Shown here: positions 26,723 through 35,408 of the stretch, one piece after another
Numbering within the stretch: position 1 is the stretch's first letter
How the letters are laid out: the number at the start of each line of letters is the position of its first letter
From: Lachnospiraceae bacterium
GTDB lineage: Bacteria; Bacillota; Clostridia; Lachnospirales; Lachnospiraceae
Reading direction: 5' to 3'
DNA length: 64,000 nt
Assembly: GCA_902363445.1 (NCBI GenBank)
Contig: CABJAB010000004.1
Coordinates: 1-64,000 of the forward strand
Position numbers and translations under genes: made by a program
The notes under the pieces: generated by a model
What the model was told of the DNA's origin: nothing
The model's database searches: none
The model's input: only the letters and a program-made list of their open reading frames with translations

Positions 26723-27715
26723 TCAGCTCAGATTCTTCCTGAGCTTCTGTCCCCGTTTCATGAAAGCCCTGAATTTTTTGTTGAACCACACTCTCATTGC
26801 TATTATGAGCAGAGAAAAGGCTCTTATTCTGCCTTTAAAATAAAGCTCCCCCGACACATGATTCCTGTTTTCAAAAAGCGGCGTCACCCGAATCCGGTCC
26901 TTTAAAAGCGGATACAAGAATCCCAGTCCCATCAGGACTCTTCCAGTCGCCGCAGGGTCCTCCAGGCTGAAGGCCACATTACCGGAAAGCTTTCTGGGAA
27001 AAATGTGCTTCAGCGCCTTTTTTCCCTTCGCCCAGAGAAAATGAAACATTTCCTTATTTTCTTCATCTTCAAGAAAATCCCGGACCAGGTGGAACTTCTC
27101 TCCCGTCTTTTTTATCTTATCACGGAATTTTCCATAAGTATATTGAATCCCACGGAAAAAATCCTTAATTTTTTCAGCCAGCTTCCGGAAAAAACAAATC
27201 ACCCTGACGGCGAGTCTTCGGAAAAATCCTCTTTCCTCTTTTTCCCCAAGTAACCGGTCCGGCTCCTCTTCCCTCATCTCATTTCCCAGGGACTGCGCCG
27301 TCAGCGGTTCCTCCAGTTCTTCTGAATTTCCGTACTGGCGCCGCCCGGCAGTTTCGTCCGGCATGGACACATGTATGGAATCCCCTCCGGATTTTTCGCC
27401 GGTTGTTTCCTTTTTTTCGCTGCTCCGTATCGGAATGCCAAACAGCTTGATTTTGTACTTGACACCTTTTTCATCTGCCCGGACTCTCACTGTCATGATC
27501 CGTAAAAGCCACGACACCCGAAACCTGGCGCAATATGCCGTCCCGCCTTCCAGATCTCCGTCATTCGTTTCTCCTGCGGTAAACCGGCCCGCGGTCCTTC
27601 CCTCATATCGGAGGGGCACAAATAAGACGATCAGAATCAAGGCGAGCAATATACCCAGGACAGCCAGAATCACTATCCCGATGATTTTCAGAATGCCCCA
27701 TATGATAGAAAGCAC
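26723..27715 (-). CDS. DUF2953 protein (YtfI type)
   Basis: The 330-residue protein begins with one membrane segment (residues 2-34, LSIIWGILKIIGIVILAVL and onward) and then a variable charged region rich in Glu and Arg, followed by a conserved C-terminal half. The C-terminal DPAATGRVLMGLGFLYPLL region and the position upstream of gerW mark it as DUF2953, the YtfI partner of YtfJ. Start is GTG. A role in spore formation is inferred from the partner. Confidence 0.8.
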   Translation of the reverse strand: MLSIIWGILKIIGIVILAVLGILLALILIVLFVPLRYEGRTAGRFTAGETNDGDLEGGTAYCARFRVSWLLRIMTVRVRADEKGVKYKIKLFGIPIRSSEKKETTGEKSGGDSIHVSMPDETAGRRQYGNSEELEEPLTAQSLGNEMREEEPDRLLGEKEERGFFRRLAVRVICFFRKLAEKIKDFFRGIQYTYGKFRDKIKKTGEKFHLVRDFLEDEENKEMFHFLWAKGKKALKHIFPRKLSGNVAFSLEDPAATGRVLMGLGFLYPLLKDRIRVTPLFENRNHVSGELYFKGRIRAFSLLIIAMRVWFNKKFRAFMKRGQKLRKNLS

Positions 27716-27731
27716 CGCATCACATCCTCAC

Positions 27732-28097
27732 TCACCATTCTCTGTACCACTCTCTTCCATCAAATCCCTCTTCAGGAACGGAACCAAAATCGTCTCCCAG
27801 ATACGCTTTTACATCTGTTGATCCGGTAGCTCGATAAGCATCCATAACGATTGTTGCAGATAGCTCCATGGCTTCCTGTTTGCTGCACGCGATTCCCACC
27901 ACGGACACCCCGTATTTTTTGTAATGCTCCTGGAGGAGCACCGGCTGAGGCAGGATATCCAGCAGATTCTCCCTGTTGGAAGGCAGCGCTATCACATACA
28001 ATCTAGGATGAATCCCTCCATCCTTAAACTTCTTTATCACTGTTTTTCTCTGTTCCCTGGCCTTCTCACTCAGATACAGCTGCCGGTACCACTTCAT
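27732..28097 (-). CDS. Hypothetical protein, 121 residues
   Basis: I do not recognise this protein. It is soluble, with a basic N-terminus (EKAREQRKTVIKKFKDG), a beta-alpha pattern with HPRLYVIALPSN and VSVVGIACSKQEAMELSATIVMDAY, and an acidic end. It starts at an ATG with a GGAGA site and lies between cinA and the DUF2953 gene on the same strand, 54 bp after cinA and 16 bp before DUF2953. It is probably a real gene because the gaps are short and the codon use resembles its neighbours. No function can be proposed. Confidence 0.7.
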   Translation of the reverse strand: MKWYRQLYLSEKAREQRKTVIKKFKDGGIHPRLYVIALPSNRENLLDILPQPVLLQEHYKKYGVSVVGIACSKQEAMELSATIVMDAYRATGSTDVKAYLGDDFGSVPEEGFDGREWYREW

Positions 28098-28151
28098 ATT
28101 TATCTCTCCGAACAGGCGGAATTCCCAGACGCCTGCCTTTACCCCGCCAGT

Positions 28152-29405
28152 CTATTTTTCACTCTTATAATTTTCGATGATACACCTGCGGAGCAAGTCC
28201 AAAGCCTGCACGACCGCCTGCTCCCGAATCTTCATCCGGTTTCCCGTAAAATGAAATTCCTTCACAAAAACCTTATCTTTAATATAGCAGGAAATATAAA
28301 CCAGGCCCTTCGGTTCCTCCTCCGTATTCTCAGGGCCGGCAAAACCAGTCACTGCCACACAGATATCAGAATCCGTGGCAAAAACGCCTCCTTTTGCCAT
28401 TTCCTTTGCCGTCTGTTCACTGACTGCGCCATATTTTTTCAAAGTCGCCTTGCTCACATCCAGCGTCTTTTTCTTCGCTTTGTTGGAATAAGTGATAAAG
28501 CCTTCCTTAAAACATTCCGACGCCCCGGCCACGTTGATGATCCTTCCCGCCAGCATTCCTCCGGTCATGGATTCCGCCGTGGTCACAGTCAGCCCGTGTT
28601 TTTTCATGAGCTTTACTGCCACATCCTCCAGGTTCTCATCCTCATTCGTTGTATAGACATTTATATCAAAGCGTTTCTTCAATTCCTTTACTACAGGCTT
28701 CAAAAGCTTCTTAGCCTGTTCCTCATTCTCCGCTTTCGCCGTCACCCGAAGATGTACTTCTCCTGTCTTTGCATAGGTGGCGATGGTCGGATTCGTCTGG
28801 GCGTCGATCATATCCAGCACCATCGTCTCCGCTCTGCTCTCACCGATGCCGCATACCTTCACGATCTGAGAACATATGGTCTCCGGCTGGATACTCCGCA
28901 GGTATGGCGCCACCTGCTCTGCGAACAGAGGCTTCAGTTCGTTGGGCGGTCCCGGAAGAAGTATCGCGGTCTTCCCCTCCGCTTCCAGGATGAGCCCGGG
29001 GGCCGTGCCGTTATGATTGTCCAGGACCTTGGCTCCCTGAGGCACAACCGCCTGCTTCCAGTTATTTTCCGTCACATTCTTTCTTCCGGAGGCTTTGAAG
29101 TATTCTGTAATCCTCTTCTTCGTGTGTGCATCTTCTACAAGCTCAAATCCCATCACCTTAGAACAGACCTCTTTTGTGATATCGTCTTCCGTGGGCCCGA
29201 GTCCGCCGGTCAGAATAATGATATCAGAACGTTTCATTGCGCGCTTGATGGCATCCGTCATCCGTTTCTCATTATCACCCACAACCGTGTGATGATATAC
29301 AGACAATCCCAGGGTCGCACACTTCTGCGACAGGTACTGGGCGTTGGTATTTGCAATATTCCCCAGCAAAAGCTCTGTTCCGACAGCAAGAATCTCTACA
29401 ACCAT
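28152..29405 (-). CDS. cinA: CinA, competence/damage-inducible protein with NMN deamidase domain
   Basis: CinA recycles pyridine nucleotides through its C-terminal nicotinamide mononucleotide deamidase domain; the N-terminal MoCF-like domain acts on ADP-ribose in related proteins. The 417-residue sequence has GTELLLGNIANTN near residue 8, GGLGPTEDD near 65, LLPGPPNE near 150 and TTAESMTGGMLAG near 280. It is the usual length. It begins 2 bp after pgsA, the pgsA-cinA order often found in Firmicutes (often before recA, which is not here). Confidence 0.93.
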   Translation of the reverse strand: MVVEILAVGTELLLGNIANTNAQYLSQKCATLGLSVYHHTVVGDNEKRMTDAIKRAMKRSDIIILTGGLGPTEDDITKEVCSKVMGFELVEDAHTKKRITEYFKASGRKNVTENNWKQAVVPQGAKVLDNHNGTAPGLILEAEGKTAILLPGPPNELKPLFAEQVAPYLRSIQPETICSQIVKVCGIGESRAETMVLDMIDAQTNPTIATYAKTGEVHLRVTAKAENEEQAKKLLKPVVKELKKRFDINVYTTNEDENLEDVAVKLMKKHGLTVTTAESMTGGMLAGRIINVAGASECFKEGFITYSNKAKKKTLDVSKATLKKYGAVSEQTAKEMAKGGVFATDSDICVAVTGFAGPENTEEEPKGLVYISCYIKDKVFVKEFHFTGNRMKIREQAVVQALDLLRRCIIENYKSEK

Positions 29406-29407
29406 GT

Positions 29408-29953
29408 TCAGGCTCCTCCTTCTTTCAGTACGTTAATATTTTTCCGGATATAATCCACAAGAGAAATAATGGTCAGCACAAGCGCAAGATATATGAATAT
29501 CTGAGTCAGGATATACAGGCTCTTTATATTCAGTATAATCAGTATGATCATGATCATCTGGGACACTGTCTTAAACTTGCCCCACATGTTGGCGGCGATC
29601 ACCACGCCGTTATCCGACGCGACCAAACGAAATCCGCTGATGATGAATTCCCTCGCCATGATTATGATGACGATCCAGGCGGCCAGCTCCCCTCTTTCCA
29701 CGAAACAGATGAGGGCAGAACAGACAAGAAGCTTGTCAGCCAGGGGATCCATGAACTTTCCAAAATTCGATACCAGATGATATTTTCTGGCTATAAAGCC
29801 GTCCAGGAAATCGGTAAAGCTGGCCCCGCAGAATAAAACGAGAGCAATGATCCTACCCGGATATCCGAGAAAATCTGCCAGCATGAAAAACACAAAGAAT
29901 GGAATCATCAGCACGCGGAGTATCGTCAGCTTATTCGGTAAATTCATCTTCAT
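29408..29953 (-). CDS. pgsA: CDP-diacylglycerol--glycerol-3-phosphate phosphatidyltransferase
   Basis: PgsA makes phosphatidylglycerol phosphate in the membrane. The 181-residue protein has several hydrophobic segments and the CDP-alcohol phosphotransferase motif, here from ASFTDFLDGFIARKYHLVSNFGKFMDPLADK (DG...AR...G...D...D) at residues 46-76. It overlaps the end of rimO by 23 bp, with AGGAGAG 7 bases before the ATG. It continues into cinA, so the operon runs from yicC to cinA. Confidence 0.95.
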   Translation of the reverse strand: MKMNLPNKLTILRVLMIPFFVFFMLADFLGYPGRIIALVLFCGASFTDFLDGFIARKYHLVSNFGKFMDPLADKLLVCSALICFVERGELAAWIVIIIMAREFIISGFRLVASDNGVVIAANMWGKFKTVSQMIMIILIILNIKSLYILTQIFIYLALVLTIISLVDYIRKNINVLKEGGA

Positions 29954-31274
29954 CTATCAACTCTCCTATCAGATCATAGTCCACAGCTCCGGTCACCTTC
30001 ACGCGGACGAACATCCCGCTCATCAGCTCCAAATCCGTGTTCACAAATATATATCCGTCAACTCCCGGCGCATCCATATAAGTCCTTCCCACATAAGCAC
30101 TTTCGTCTGCCACCTTCCCTTCAATGAATGCTTCCAGCACTCTGCCGACCATATCTTCTCCGTGGGCAAAGGCAATTTCCTGCTGAAGCTCCATAACCTG
30201 ATCCCGGCGCTCGTTTTTTTCTTCCTCCGGCACCTGTCCGTCCATGGCGGCGGCCGGCGTATCTTCCTCCTGGGAATAAGGGAATACACCGAGACGGTCA
30301 AATTCCATCTCATCTACGAAATCCAGAAGTTCTTCCATATCCTCTGCGTTCTCACCGGGAAATCCGGTGATCATCGTGGTCCGTATGGCAATATCCGGTA
30401 TCTCTTCCCTCAGACGGCAGATGCGCTTCGTGATCTCCTGCCTGTCAGTCTTTCTGCCCATCCGCTTCAATATCCGGTCACTGGCATGCTGAATGGGAAT
30501 GTCCATGTAATGGCATATCTTCTCTTCCTTTTTTACCACTTCTATCAGTTCCTCGGTAATCTCCTCGGGATAGCAGTAAAGGAGGCGTATCCAATGGATA
30601 CCGGATATTAAAGCCAGCTTTTTCAGCAGCTCCGGCAGCATCTTCCTTCCATACAGATCCACACCATATAAAGTCGTCTCCTGAGCAACCAAAATCAGCT
30701 CCCGGACGCCTCCTTCCGACAATTGTTCCGCTTCTTTTACCAGCTCATCAAGCGGAACACTCCTGTATCTGCCCCGGACGCTGGGAATCACACAATAGGT
30801 ACAGTGTTTATCACAGCCCTCCGCAATCTTAAGATAAGCATAATGCCCTCCTGTTGTGACGACACGCCCCTGCTCCTCCGGCCTCTGCCTGTCAAAGCTT
30901 TCGAACTCTTCGCTCTTCTTCCCTTTCAGGGTTTCCTCCACCACTTCCGTGATCTTATCGCAGGATGCCGTACCTAAGATTCCGTCCACCTCCGGAATTT
31001 CTTCCAGGACCTCGCGCTTATAGCGCTGCGCCAAACAGCCGGCAGCAATCAGCACCTTGCAGCGGCCTGTCTCCTTCTGCTTTGCCATCTCTAAAAGCGT
31101 GTTGATGCTCTCCTCTTTCGCGTCGCCGATAAAACAGCAAGTATTCACCACAATGATATCCGCCTCCGACTCGTCGTCGGTAAACTGATATCCGGCTCTG
31201 CCAAGAAGGCCCAGCATCACTTCAGAATCCACCAGGTTTTTATCGCACCCCAGGGATACAAACAGTATTTTCAT
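29931..31274 (-). CDS. rimO: Ribosomal protein S12 methylthiotransferase
   Basis: RimO adds a methylthio group to an aspartate of S12. The 447-residue radical SAM protein has an N-terminal UPF0004 domain (SLGCDKNLVDSE near residue 7, VVNTCCFIGDA near 42, AAGCLAQRY near 77), the radical SAM motif CDKHCTYC near residue 154, and a C-terminal TRAM domain with MFVRVKVTGAVDYDLIGE. It follows rpoZ after 93 bp with a hairpin between. It looks intact. Confidence 0.95.
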   Translation of the reverse strand: MKILFVSLGCDKNLVDSEVMLGLLGRAGYQFTDDESEADIIVVNTCCFIGDAKEESINTLLEMAKQKETGRCKVLIAAGCLAQRYKREVLEEIPEVDGILGTASCDKITEVVEETLKGKKSEEFESFDRQRPEEQGRVVTTGGHYAYLKIAEGCDKHCTYCVIPSVRGRYRSVPLDELVKEAEQLSEGGVRELILVAQETTLYGVDLYGRKMLPELLKKLALISGIHWIRLLYCYPEEITEELIEVVKKEEKICHYMDIPIQHASDRILKRMGRKTDRQEITKRICRLREEIPDIAIRTTMITGFPGENAEDMEELLDFVDEMEFDRLGVFPYSQEEDTPAAAMDGQVPEEEKNERRDQVMELQQEIAFAHGEDMVGRVLEAFIEGKVADESAYVGRTYMDAPGVDGYIFVNTDLELMSGMFVRVKVTGAVDYDLIGELIDEDEFTE

Positions 31275-31339
31275 ATTGACTTCATTCCTTTTCTTCGTTT
31301 CCTTCCCCTAAAAGCATCCCGATTGGGAAAGCAAATCAA

Positions 31340-31358
31340 GCAGGCATGGACTGCCTGC
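31340..31358 (-). terminator. Weak hairpin between rpoZ and rimO
   Basis: GCAGGCA and TGCCTGC form a 7-bp stem with a 5-nt loop; the following minus-strand bases are only mildly T-rich. Partial attenuation is possible. Confidence 0.4.
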
Positions 31359-31367
31359 CTGCGTCTG

Positions 31368-31625
31368 TCATTCCTCGATCTCATCCTCAGGAATATCGTC
31401 TTCACCGACGATTTTGACCTTGGTCTGGTGCAGCTCCTCGACCGCGATGGACAACGGCTTGTGGGACGTAGTCTCCACGAGGGGCTCTTCTCCTGCGATC
31501 AGCTGTCTCGCCCTTTTTGCCGTGGCGATCACAATGGAATAACGGCTTTGGATGATCGGATGCTCGCCCGGCTCCACCTCACTGTTTACTACATTTATTA
31601 AATCTGAATATGACGGATGTAACAT
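31368..31625 (-). CDS. rpoZ: RNA polymerase omega subunit
   Basis: The 85-residue protein stabilises RNA polymerase. It has MLHPSYSDL at the start, the central SRYSIVIATAKRARQL helix and KPLSIAVEELHQ near residue 58. The ATG directly follows the gmk stop codon. The gmk-rpoZ order is the usual one. Confidence 0.95.
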   Translation of the reverse strand: MLHPSYSDLINVVNSEVEPGEHPIIQSRYSIVIATAKRARQLIAGEEPLVETTSHKPLSIAVEELHQTKVKIVGEDDIPEDEIEE

Positions 31626-32261
31626 TTATCTTTCTCCTTTCACAAATCTTTTCAGGTCGTCCCTGATACAATCGATGAGTTCCTGGTTAAGTCCGGCCTT
31701 CCGATGCTCGCAGTTCATGATTTGATGAAGCTCCTCCACGCAAGTTTCCAAATTGTCATTGACGAGCAGATAATCGTACTGCTCCATCCCTTCTGATTCT
31801 TCCACCGCGCGTTTCAGGCGCTCCTCTATCACCGGAAGCGTCTCCGTGCCCCGTCCGACCAAACGTCTTTTAAGCGTAGCCGCGTCGGGAGGAATCACAA
31901 ACACCAGCACGGCGTCGGGATACTGACGTTTGACATTCAGAGCTCCCTGGATCTCTATCTCCAGAATGATATCCACTCCTGCCTCCAGACGTCTTTTTAC
32001 GTACTCCCTGGGAGTGCCGTAATGATGGCCTACATATCCTGCGTATTCAATCAGCTGTCCGCTTTCCGCCATCGCGGAGAATTCGTCCTCACTCACAAAA
32101 AAGTATTCTTTTCCGTTCGTCTCACCCTCCCGGGGCGCCCTGGTCGTAGCCGAGACAGACAGCGCGTAATTATCGTATTTCTCTAAAAGACGCTTCACTA
32201 CAGTGCCCTTTCCGACACCCGAGAAGCCGGAAACCACGAGAATAAGCCCTTCTTTACTCAC
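31626..32261 (-). CDS. gmk: Guanylate kinase
   Basis: Gmk phosphorylates GMP to GDP. With the GTG start at 32261 it has 211 residues, the usual length, and opens SKEGLILVVSGFSGVGKGTVV with the P-loop. The GMP-binding region (TTRAPREGETNGKEYFFV) and IEIQGALNVK are present. The longer frame from 32354 adds an Arg/Cys-rich head that lies inside remA and has no binding site; AAGGAGGG precedes the GTG. It overlaps remA by 8 bp and abuts rpoZ. Confidence 0.95.
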   Translation of the reverse strand: MSKEGLILVVSGFSGVGKGTVVKRLLEKYDNYALSVSATTRAPREGETNGKEYFFVSEDEFSAMAESGQLIEYAGYVGHHYGTPREYVKRRLEAGVDIILEIEIQGALNVKRQYPDAVLVFVIPPDAATLKRRLVGRGTETLPVIEERLKRAVEESEGMEQYDYLLVNDNLETCVEELHQIMNCEHRKAGLNQELIDCIRDDLKRFVKGER

Positions 32262-32547
32262 AGTCTCCCTCCTTATCTGAAATTCTGTCCGGAATTCCGG
32301 ATTCGTTGAACCGGCCGGCAATCGTCTCCGGCAGCAGCGCCGACAGCACCACATATCCGTTGTCCATCACAATGAGACCTTTGGTCTTTCGTCCCTGTGT
32401 GGCGTCGATGCTCCGCCCTTCATCCCTGGCGGCCTGGATCAGACGCTTCCCCGGCGCAGAGTCCGGGCTGACCACAGCCAGCACCTTTTCTGTGTGGACC
32501 ACATTGCCGTATCCGATATTAATCAGCTTTCCCACTGTAATCACCAT
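32254..32547 (-). CDS. remA: DUF370/RemA family regulator
   Basis: RemA is a small DNA-binding regulator that in Bacillus activates biofilm matrix genes. This 97-residue protein has the family core INIGYGNVV, SPDSAPGKRLIQAARDEGRSIDATQGRKTKGLIVMDNG. It ends with a slightly longer polar tail than usual. It lies between yicC and gmk, the conserved order. Its target genes cannot be seen here. Confidence 0.9.
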   Translation of the reverse strand: MVITVGKLINIGYGNVVHTEKVLAVVSPDSAPGKRLIQAARDEGRSIDATQGRKTKGLIVMDNGYVVLSALLPETIAGRFNESGIPDRISDKEGDCE

Positions 32548-32549
32548 GT

Positions 32550-33428
32550 CTACTCAATATTTTGAATTTGTTCCCTTACTTTTTCTATTTCTGTCTTTAA
32601 ATCTATGGCCGTCCCGGAAATCTCCATATCATTTGCCTTGGAAAGAATCGTATTTGCTTCCCGGTTCATCTCCTGGGCAATGAAGTCCAGCTTCCTTCCT
32701 ACAGCCCCGCCCTTTATGAGAGAGTCCTTCATGGTCTTAATATGACTCATAAGGCGTACCGTCTCTTCATCCACACAGATTTTATCCGCAAACAAAGTGA
32801 CCTCCGCGGCGATTCGGTTCTCGTCGATGCCGCTGCCATCAAGAAGCTCTTTTACTTTGTCTTCTAACTTTTTCCTGTATTCCCGGATGATCTGAGGAGA
32901 GCGCTTTTCAATCTCTCCGACCCATCCGGCCATGGTATCCAGCTTCTCACAGAGGTCTTCCCTAAGATGTCCGCCTTCCTTCGTCCGCTGCTCCACAAAC
33001 TTTTCCAGAGCCCCTAAAAGCGCTTCCTTTAAAAGCAGCCAAAGCTCCTCTTCATCCTCCTCCGACTGTTCCGCGGTGATGACCTCCGGGAAACGGGAAA
33101 GAGAGGATACCCTCACATCATTCTCGATGGAGAACTGATCGCTCATCTTGGAAAAAATGTCCATGTATTCTCTGGCCAGCGCCTCATTGTAATTGAGTTT
33201 CACGGCTTTATCCGAGAATGTCTCACAAGAGACATAGATATCCACCTTGCCTCTTTGGATGCCGCTTTTCAAAAGGCTTCTGATATCCGCCTCAAAGGCT
33301 CCGAATTTCTTCGGCATCTTAATGCCCAAATCCAGATAACGGTGATTGACCGATTTCATCTCCACCGAAATCTTATAATCTTCATTGGACGCCTCGCATC
33401 TGCCGAAGCCTGTCATGCTCTTTACCAT
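32550..33428 (-). CDS. yicC: YicC family endoribonuclease
   Basis: YicC-type proteins have been described as endoribonucleases. The 292-residue protein opens MVKSMTGFGR and ends with GRKLDFIAQEMNREANTILSKAND, both diagnostic. It is the first gene of the yicC-remA-gmk-rpoZ-rimO-pgsA-cinA operon and lies downstream of a strong promoter at 33509-33537. Confidence 0.93.
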   Translation of the reverse strand: MVKSMTGFGRCEASNEDYKISVEMKSVNHRYLDLGIKMPKKFGAFEADIRSLLKSGIQRGKVDIYVSCETFSDKAVKLNYNEALAREYMDIFSKMSDQFSIENDVRVSSLSRFPEVITAEQSEEDEEELWLLLKEALLGALEKFVEQRTKEGGHLREDLCEKLDTMAGWVGEIEKRSPQIIREYRKKLEDKVKELLDGSGIDENRIAAEVTLFADKICVDEETVRLMSHIKTMKDSLIKGGAVGRKLDFIAQEMNREANTILSKANDMEISGTAIDLKTEIEKVREQIQNIE

Positions 33429-33508
33429 TGTCTCTTTGTCCTTCCAATTACCAGGGCCGTCTTCCGCCCCGATTATTTGATGTCCTGCATTTGCACATAA
33501 TCTAGTTT

Positions 33509-33537
33509 ATTATAATTCATTCCCTGATACAAGTCAA
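33509..33537 (-). promoter_or_regulatory. Strong promoter of the yicC operon
   Basis: TTGACT, 17 bp, then perfect TATAAT on the minus strand, about 80 bp before the yicC start. Confidence 0.85.
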
Positions 33538-33616
33538 TGAGAAATGGCCTCTAAAGGCCCTGGCCTCCGGGTGCCGGACCTTCTGGAAATTTTCTCTGGC
33601 CCCCTAACTCCACTTG

Positions 33617-33625
33617 TGTTAGAAT
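33617..33625 (+). promoter_or_regulatory. Extended -10 for rqcH
   Basis: TGT followed directly by TAGAAT forms an extended -10 element, 32 bp before the rqcH start. The -35 region is weak. Confidence 0.45.
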
Positions 33626-33657
33626 AAGGGGTATCATTATGTGGAGGTATGACTCAT

Positions 33658-35406
33658 ATGGCATTGGACGGAATCGTAATCGCCTGTATGGCAAAAGAAA
33701 TAAAGGAACGCGTCACGGGAGGACGGATTGCAAAAATCGCCCAGCCGGAGGCAGACGCCCTGATGCTCACAATAAAGAACCAAAAAGACACCTGGAAGCT
33801 CTTCCTTTCGGCGGGAGCCAGCCTTCCCCTCGTCTATTTCACCGAGCAGAACAAGCAGAATCCCATGACGGCCCCCAATTTCTGCATGCTTCTCCGCAAG
33901 CATATCGGAGGGGGGCGCATCATCTCTGTGACACAGCCTGGACTGGAACGGATTCTGGTGCTGGAAATCGAACATCTGGATGAAATGGGAGACTTGTGCC
34001 GGAAAAGGCTGGTCGCGGAATTCATGGGAAAACACAGTAATCTAATTTTCTGCGACAGCAGTGATACCATCATTGACAGCATAAAGCATATTCCGCTTTC
34101 CGTAAGCTCCGTTCGGGAGGTGCTCCCCGGCCGGCCTTATTTTATCCCCGACACCATGAAAAAAGAGAATCCCCTGTCGCTTTCCGAAGAGGACTTTTTC
34201 TCCGGCGCCGCCGTAAAACCTATGCCGCTCTCAAAGGCTCTTTATACCGGGTATACCGGACTGAGTCCCGTAATGGCGGAGGAGATCTGCTACGCCGCCT
34301 CTCTGGACAGTTCTCGGCCTATCAATACTTTATCCAATCTGGAGCTGACCCATCTGTTCGGAATCTTCCAATCCTTTATGGAGGATGTGAAAAGCGGGCG
34401 CTTCACCCCCTGCATCGCATATGACGGCAGGCTCCCTGTGGAATTTTCAGCCCTTCCGCTCACACATCTGGCGGCTTATGAACAGAAAACCTTCGATTCC
34501 ATCAGCGAGGTCCTGGAATCTTATTACGCTTCCCGCGAAACAGTGACCCGTATCCGGCAGAAATCTGTGGACCTGCGCCGTATCGTCCAGACAGCCCTGG
34601 AGCGGAACCGAAAAAAATATGATCTGCAGCTCCGCCAGCTGAAGGACACGGAAAAGCGGGACAAGTTCCGTATTTACGGTGAACTCATCAATACTTACGG
34701 CTATGAACTGGAATCCGGCGCAAAAGCCCTGGAGGCCCTCAATTATTATTCCGGCGAAATGGTCAAGATCCCCTTGGACGATACCATGACCCCTCAGGAG
34801 AATGCCAAACGCTATTTTGACAAATACGGTAAACTAAAACGCACCTTTGAAGCTCTCACGGAACTCACAAAGGAGACAAAAGAAGAAATCGATTATCTCG
34901 AATCTGTCTCCTCTGCACTGGATATCGCCAGGACAGAAGAAGATCTCACCCAAATTAAGGAAGAGCTCCGGGAATCCGGATATATCCGCAAACGGGGTCC
35001 GAAGGATAAAAAGACAAAGATCACCAGTATTCCGTTTCATTATCTCTCTTCAGACGGCTACCATATCTATGTCGGAAAAAACAATCTGCAGAACGAGGAG
35101 CTGACCTTTCATTTCGCGGCTGGGAGCGACTGGTGGTTTCATGCCAAAGGCATACCCGGTTCCCACGTCATCGTCAAAGCCGAAGGAAAAGCCAGGGAGG
35201 AGCTTCCCGATCGTCTGTATGAGGAAGCCGCCCGCCTGGCTGCATATTATTCCAAAGGCCGTGAGAATGACAAGGTGGAAATCGACTACGTGGAAAAAAA
35301 GCAGGTGAAAAAGGTAAGCGGCGCAAAGCCGGGCTTTGTCATTTACCACACCAATTACTCCATGATAGCCGATCCGGACATCTCAGGTCTTACGGAAGTC
35401 AAATAG
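33658..35406 (+). CDS. rqcH: Ribosome quality control protein RqcH (NFACT, fibronectin-binding type)
   Basis: RqcH binds stalled 50S subunits and directs addition of alanine tails for degradation. The 582-residue protein has an N-terminal NFACT-N domain (ALDGIVIACMAKEI at the start, APNFCMLLRKHI near residue 73), a coiled-coil middle (about 270-440), and a C-terminal NFACT-R domain with DWWFHAKGIPGSHVI near residue 497. I start at the ATG at 33658 because GTGGAGGT lies 9 bases before it; the first ATG at 33649 is too close to that site. It is convergent with hflC, only 2 bp apart. Confidence 0.93.
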   Translation: MALDGIVIACMAKEIKERVTGGRIAKIAQPEADALMLTIKNQKDTWKLFLSAGASLPLVYFTEQNKQNPMTAPNFCMLLRKHIGGGRIISVTQPGLERILVLEIEHLDEMGDLCRKRLVAEFMGKHSNLIFCDSSDTIIDSIKHIPLSVSSVREVLPGRPYFIPDTMKKENPLSLSEEDFFSGAAVKPMPLSKALYTGYTGLSPVMAEEICYAASLDSSRPINTLSNLELTHLFGIFQSFMEDVKSGRFTPCIAYDGRLPVEFSALPLTHLAAYEQKTFDSISEVLESYYASRETVTRIRQKSVDLRRIVQTALERNRKKYDLQLRQLKDTEKRDKFRIYGELINTYGYELESGAKALEALNYYSGEMVKIPLDDTMTPQENAKRYFDKYGKLKRTFEALTELTKETKEEIDYLESVSSALDIARTEEDLTQIKEELRESGYIRKRGPKDKKTKITSIPFHYLSSDGYHIYVGKNNLQNEELTFHFAAGSDWWFHAKGIPGSHVIVKAEGKAREELPDRLYEEAARLAAYYSKGRENDKVEIDYVEKKQVKKVSGAKPGFVIYHTNYSMIADPDISGLTEVK

Positions 35407-35408
35407 TC

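Noticed and set aside
27924..29453. Long plus-strand frame (509 codons) opposite cinA and the 121-residue gene
   Set aside because: It spans three real minus-strand genes and has a composition of reversed coding sequence, with no ribosome binding site.
32262..32354. N-terminal extension of gmk from 32354
   Set aside because: The extra 31 residues lie within remA, are Arg/Cys-rich and have no ribosome binding site, while GTG 32261 has AAGGAGGG.
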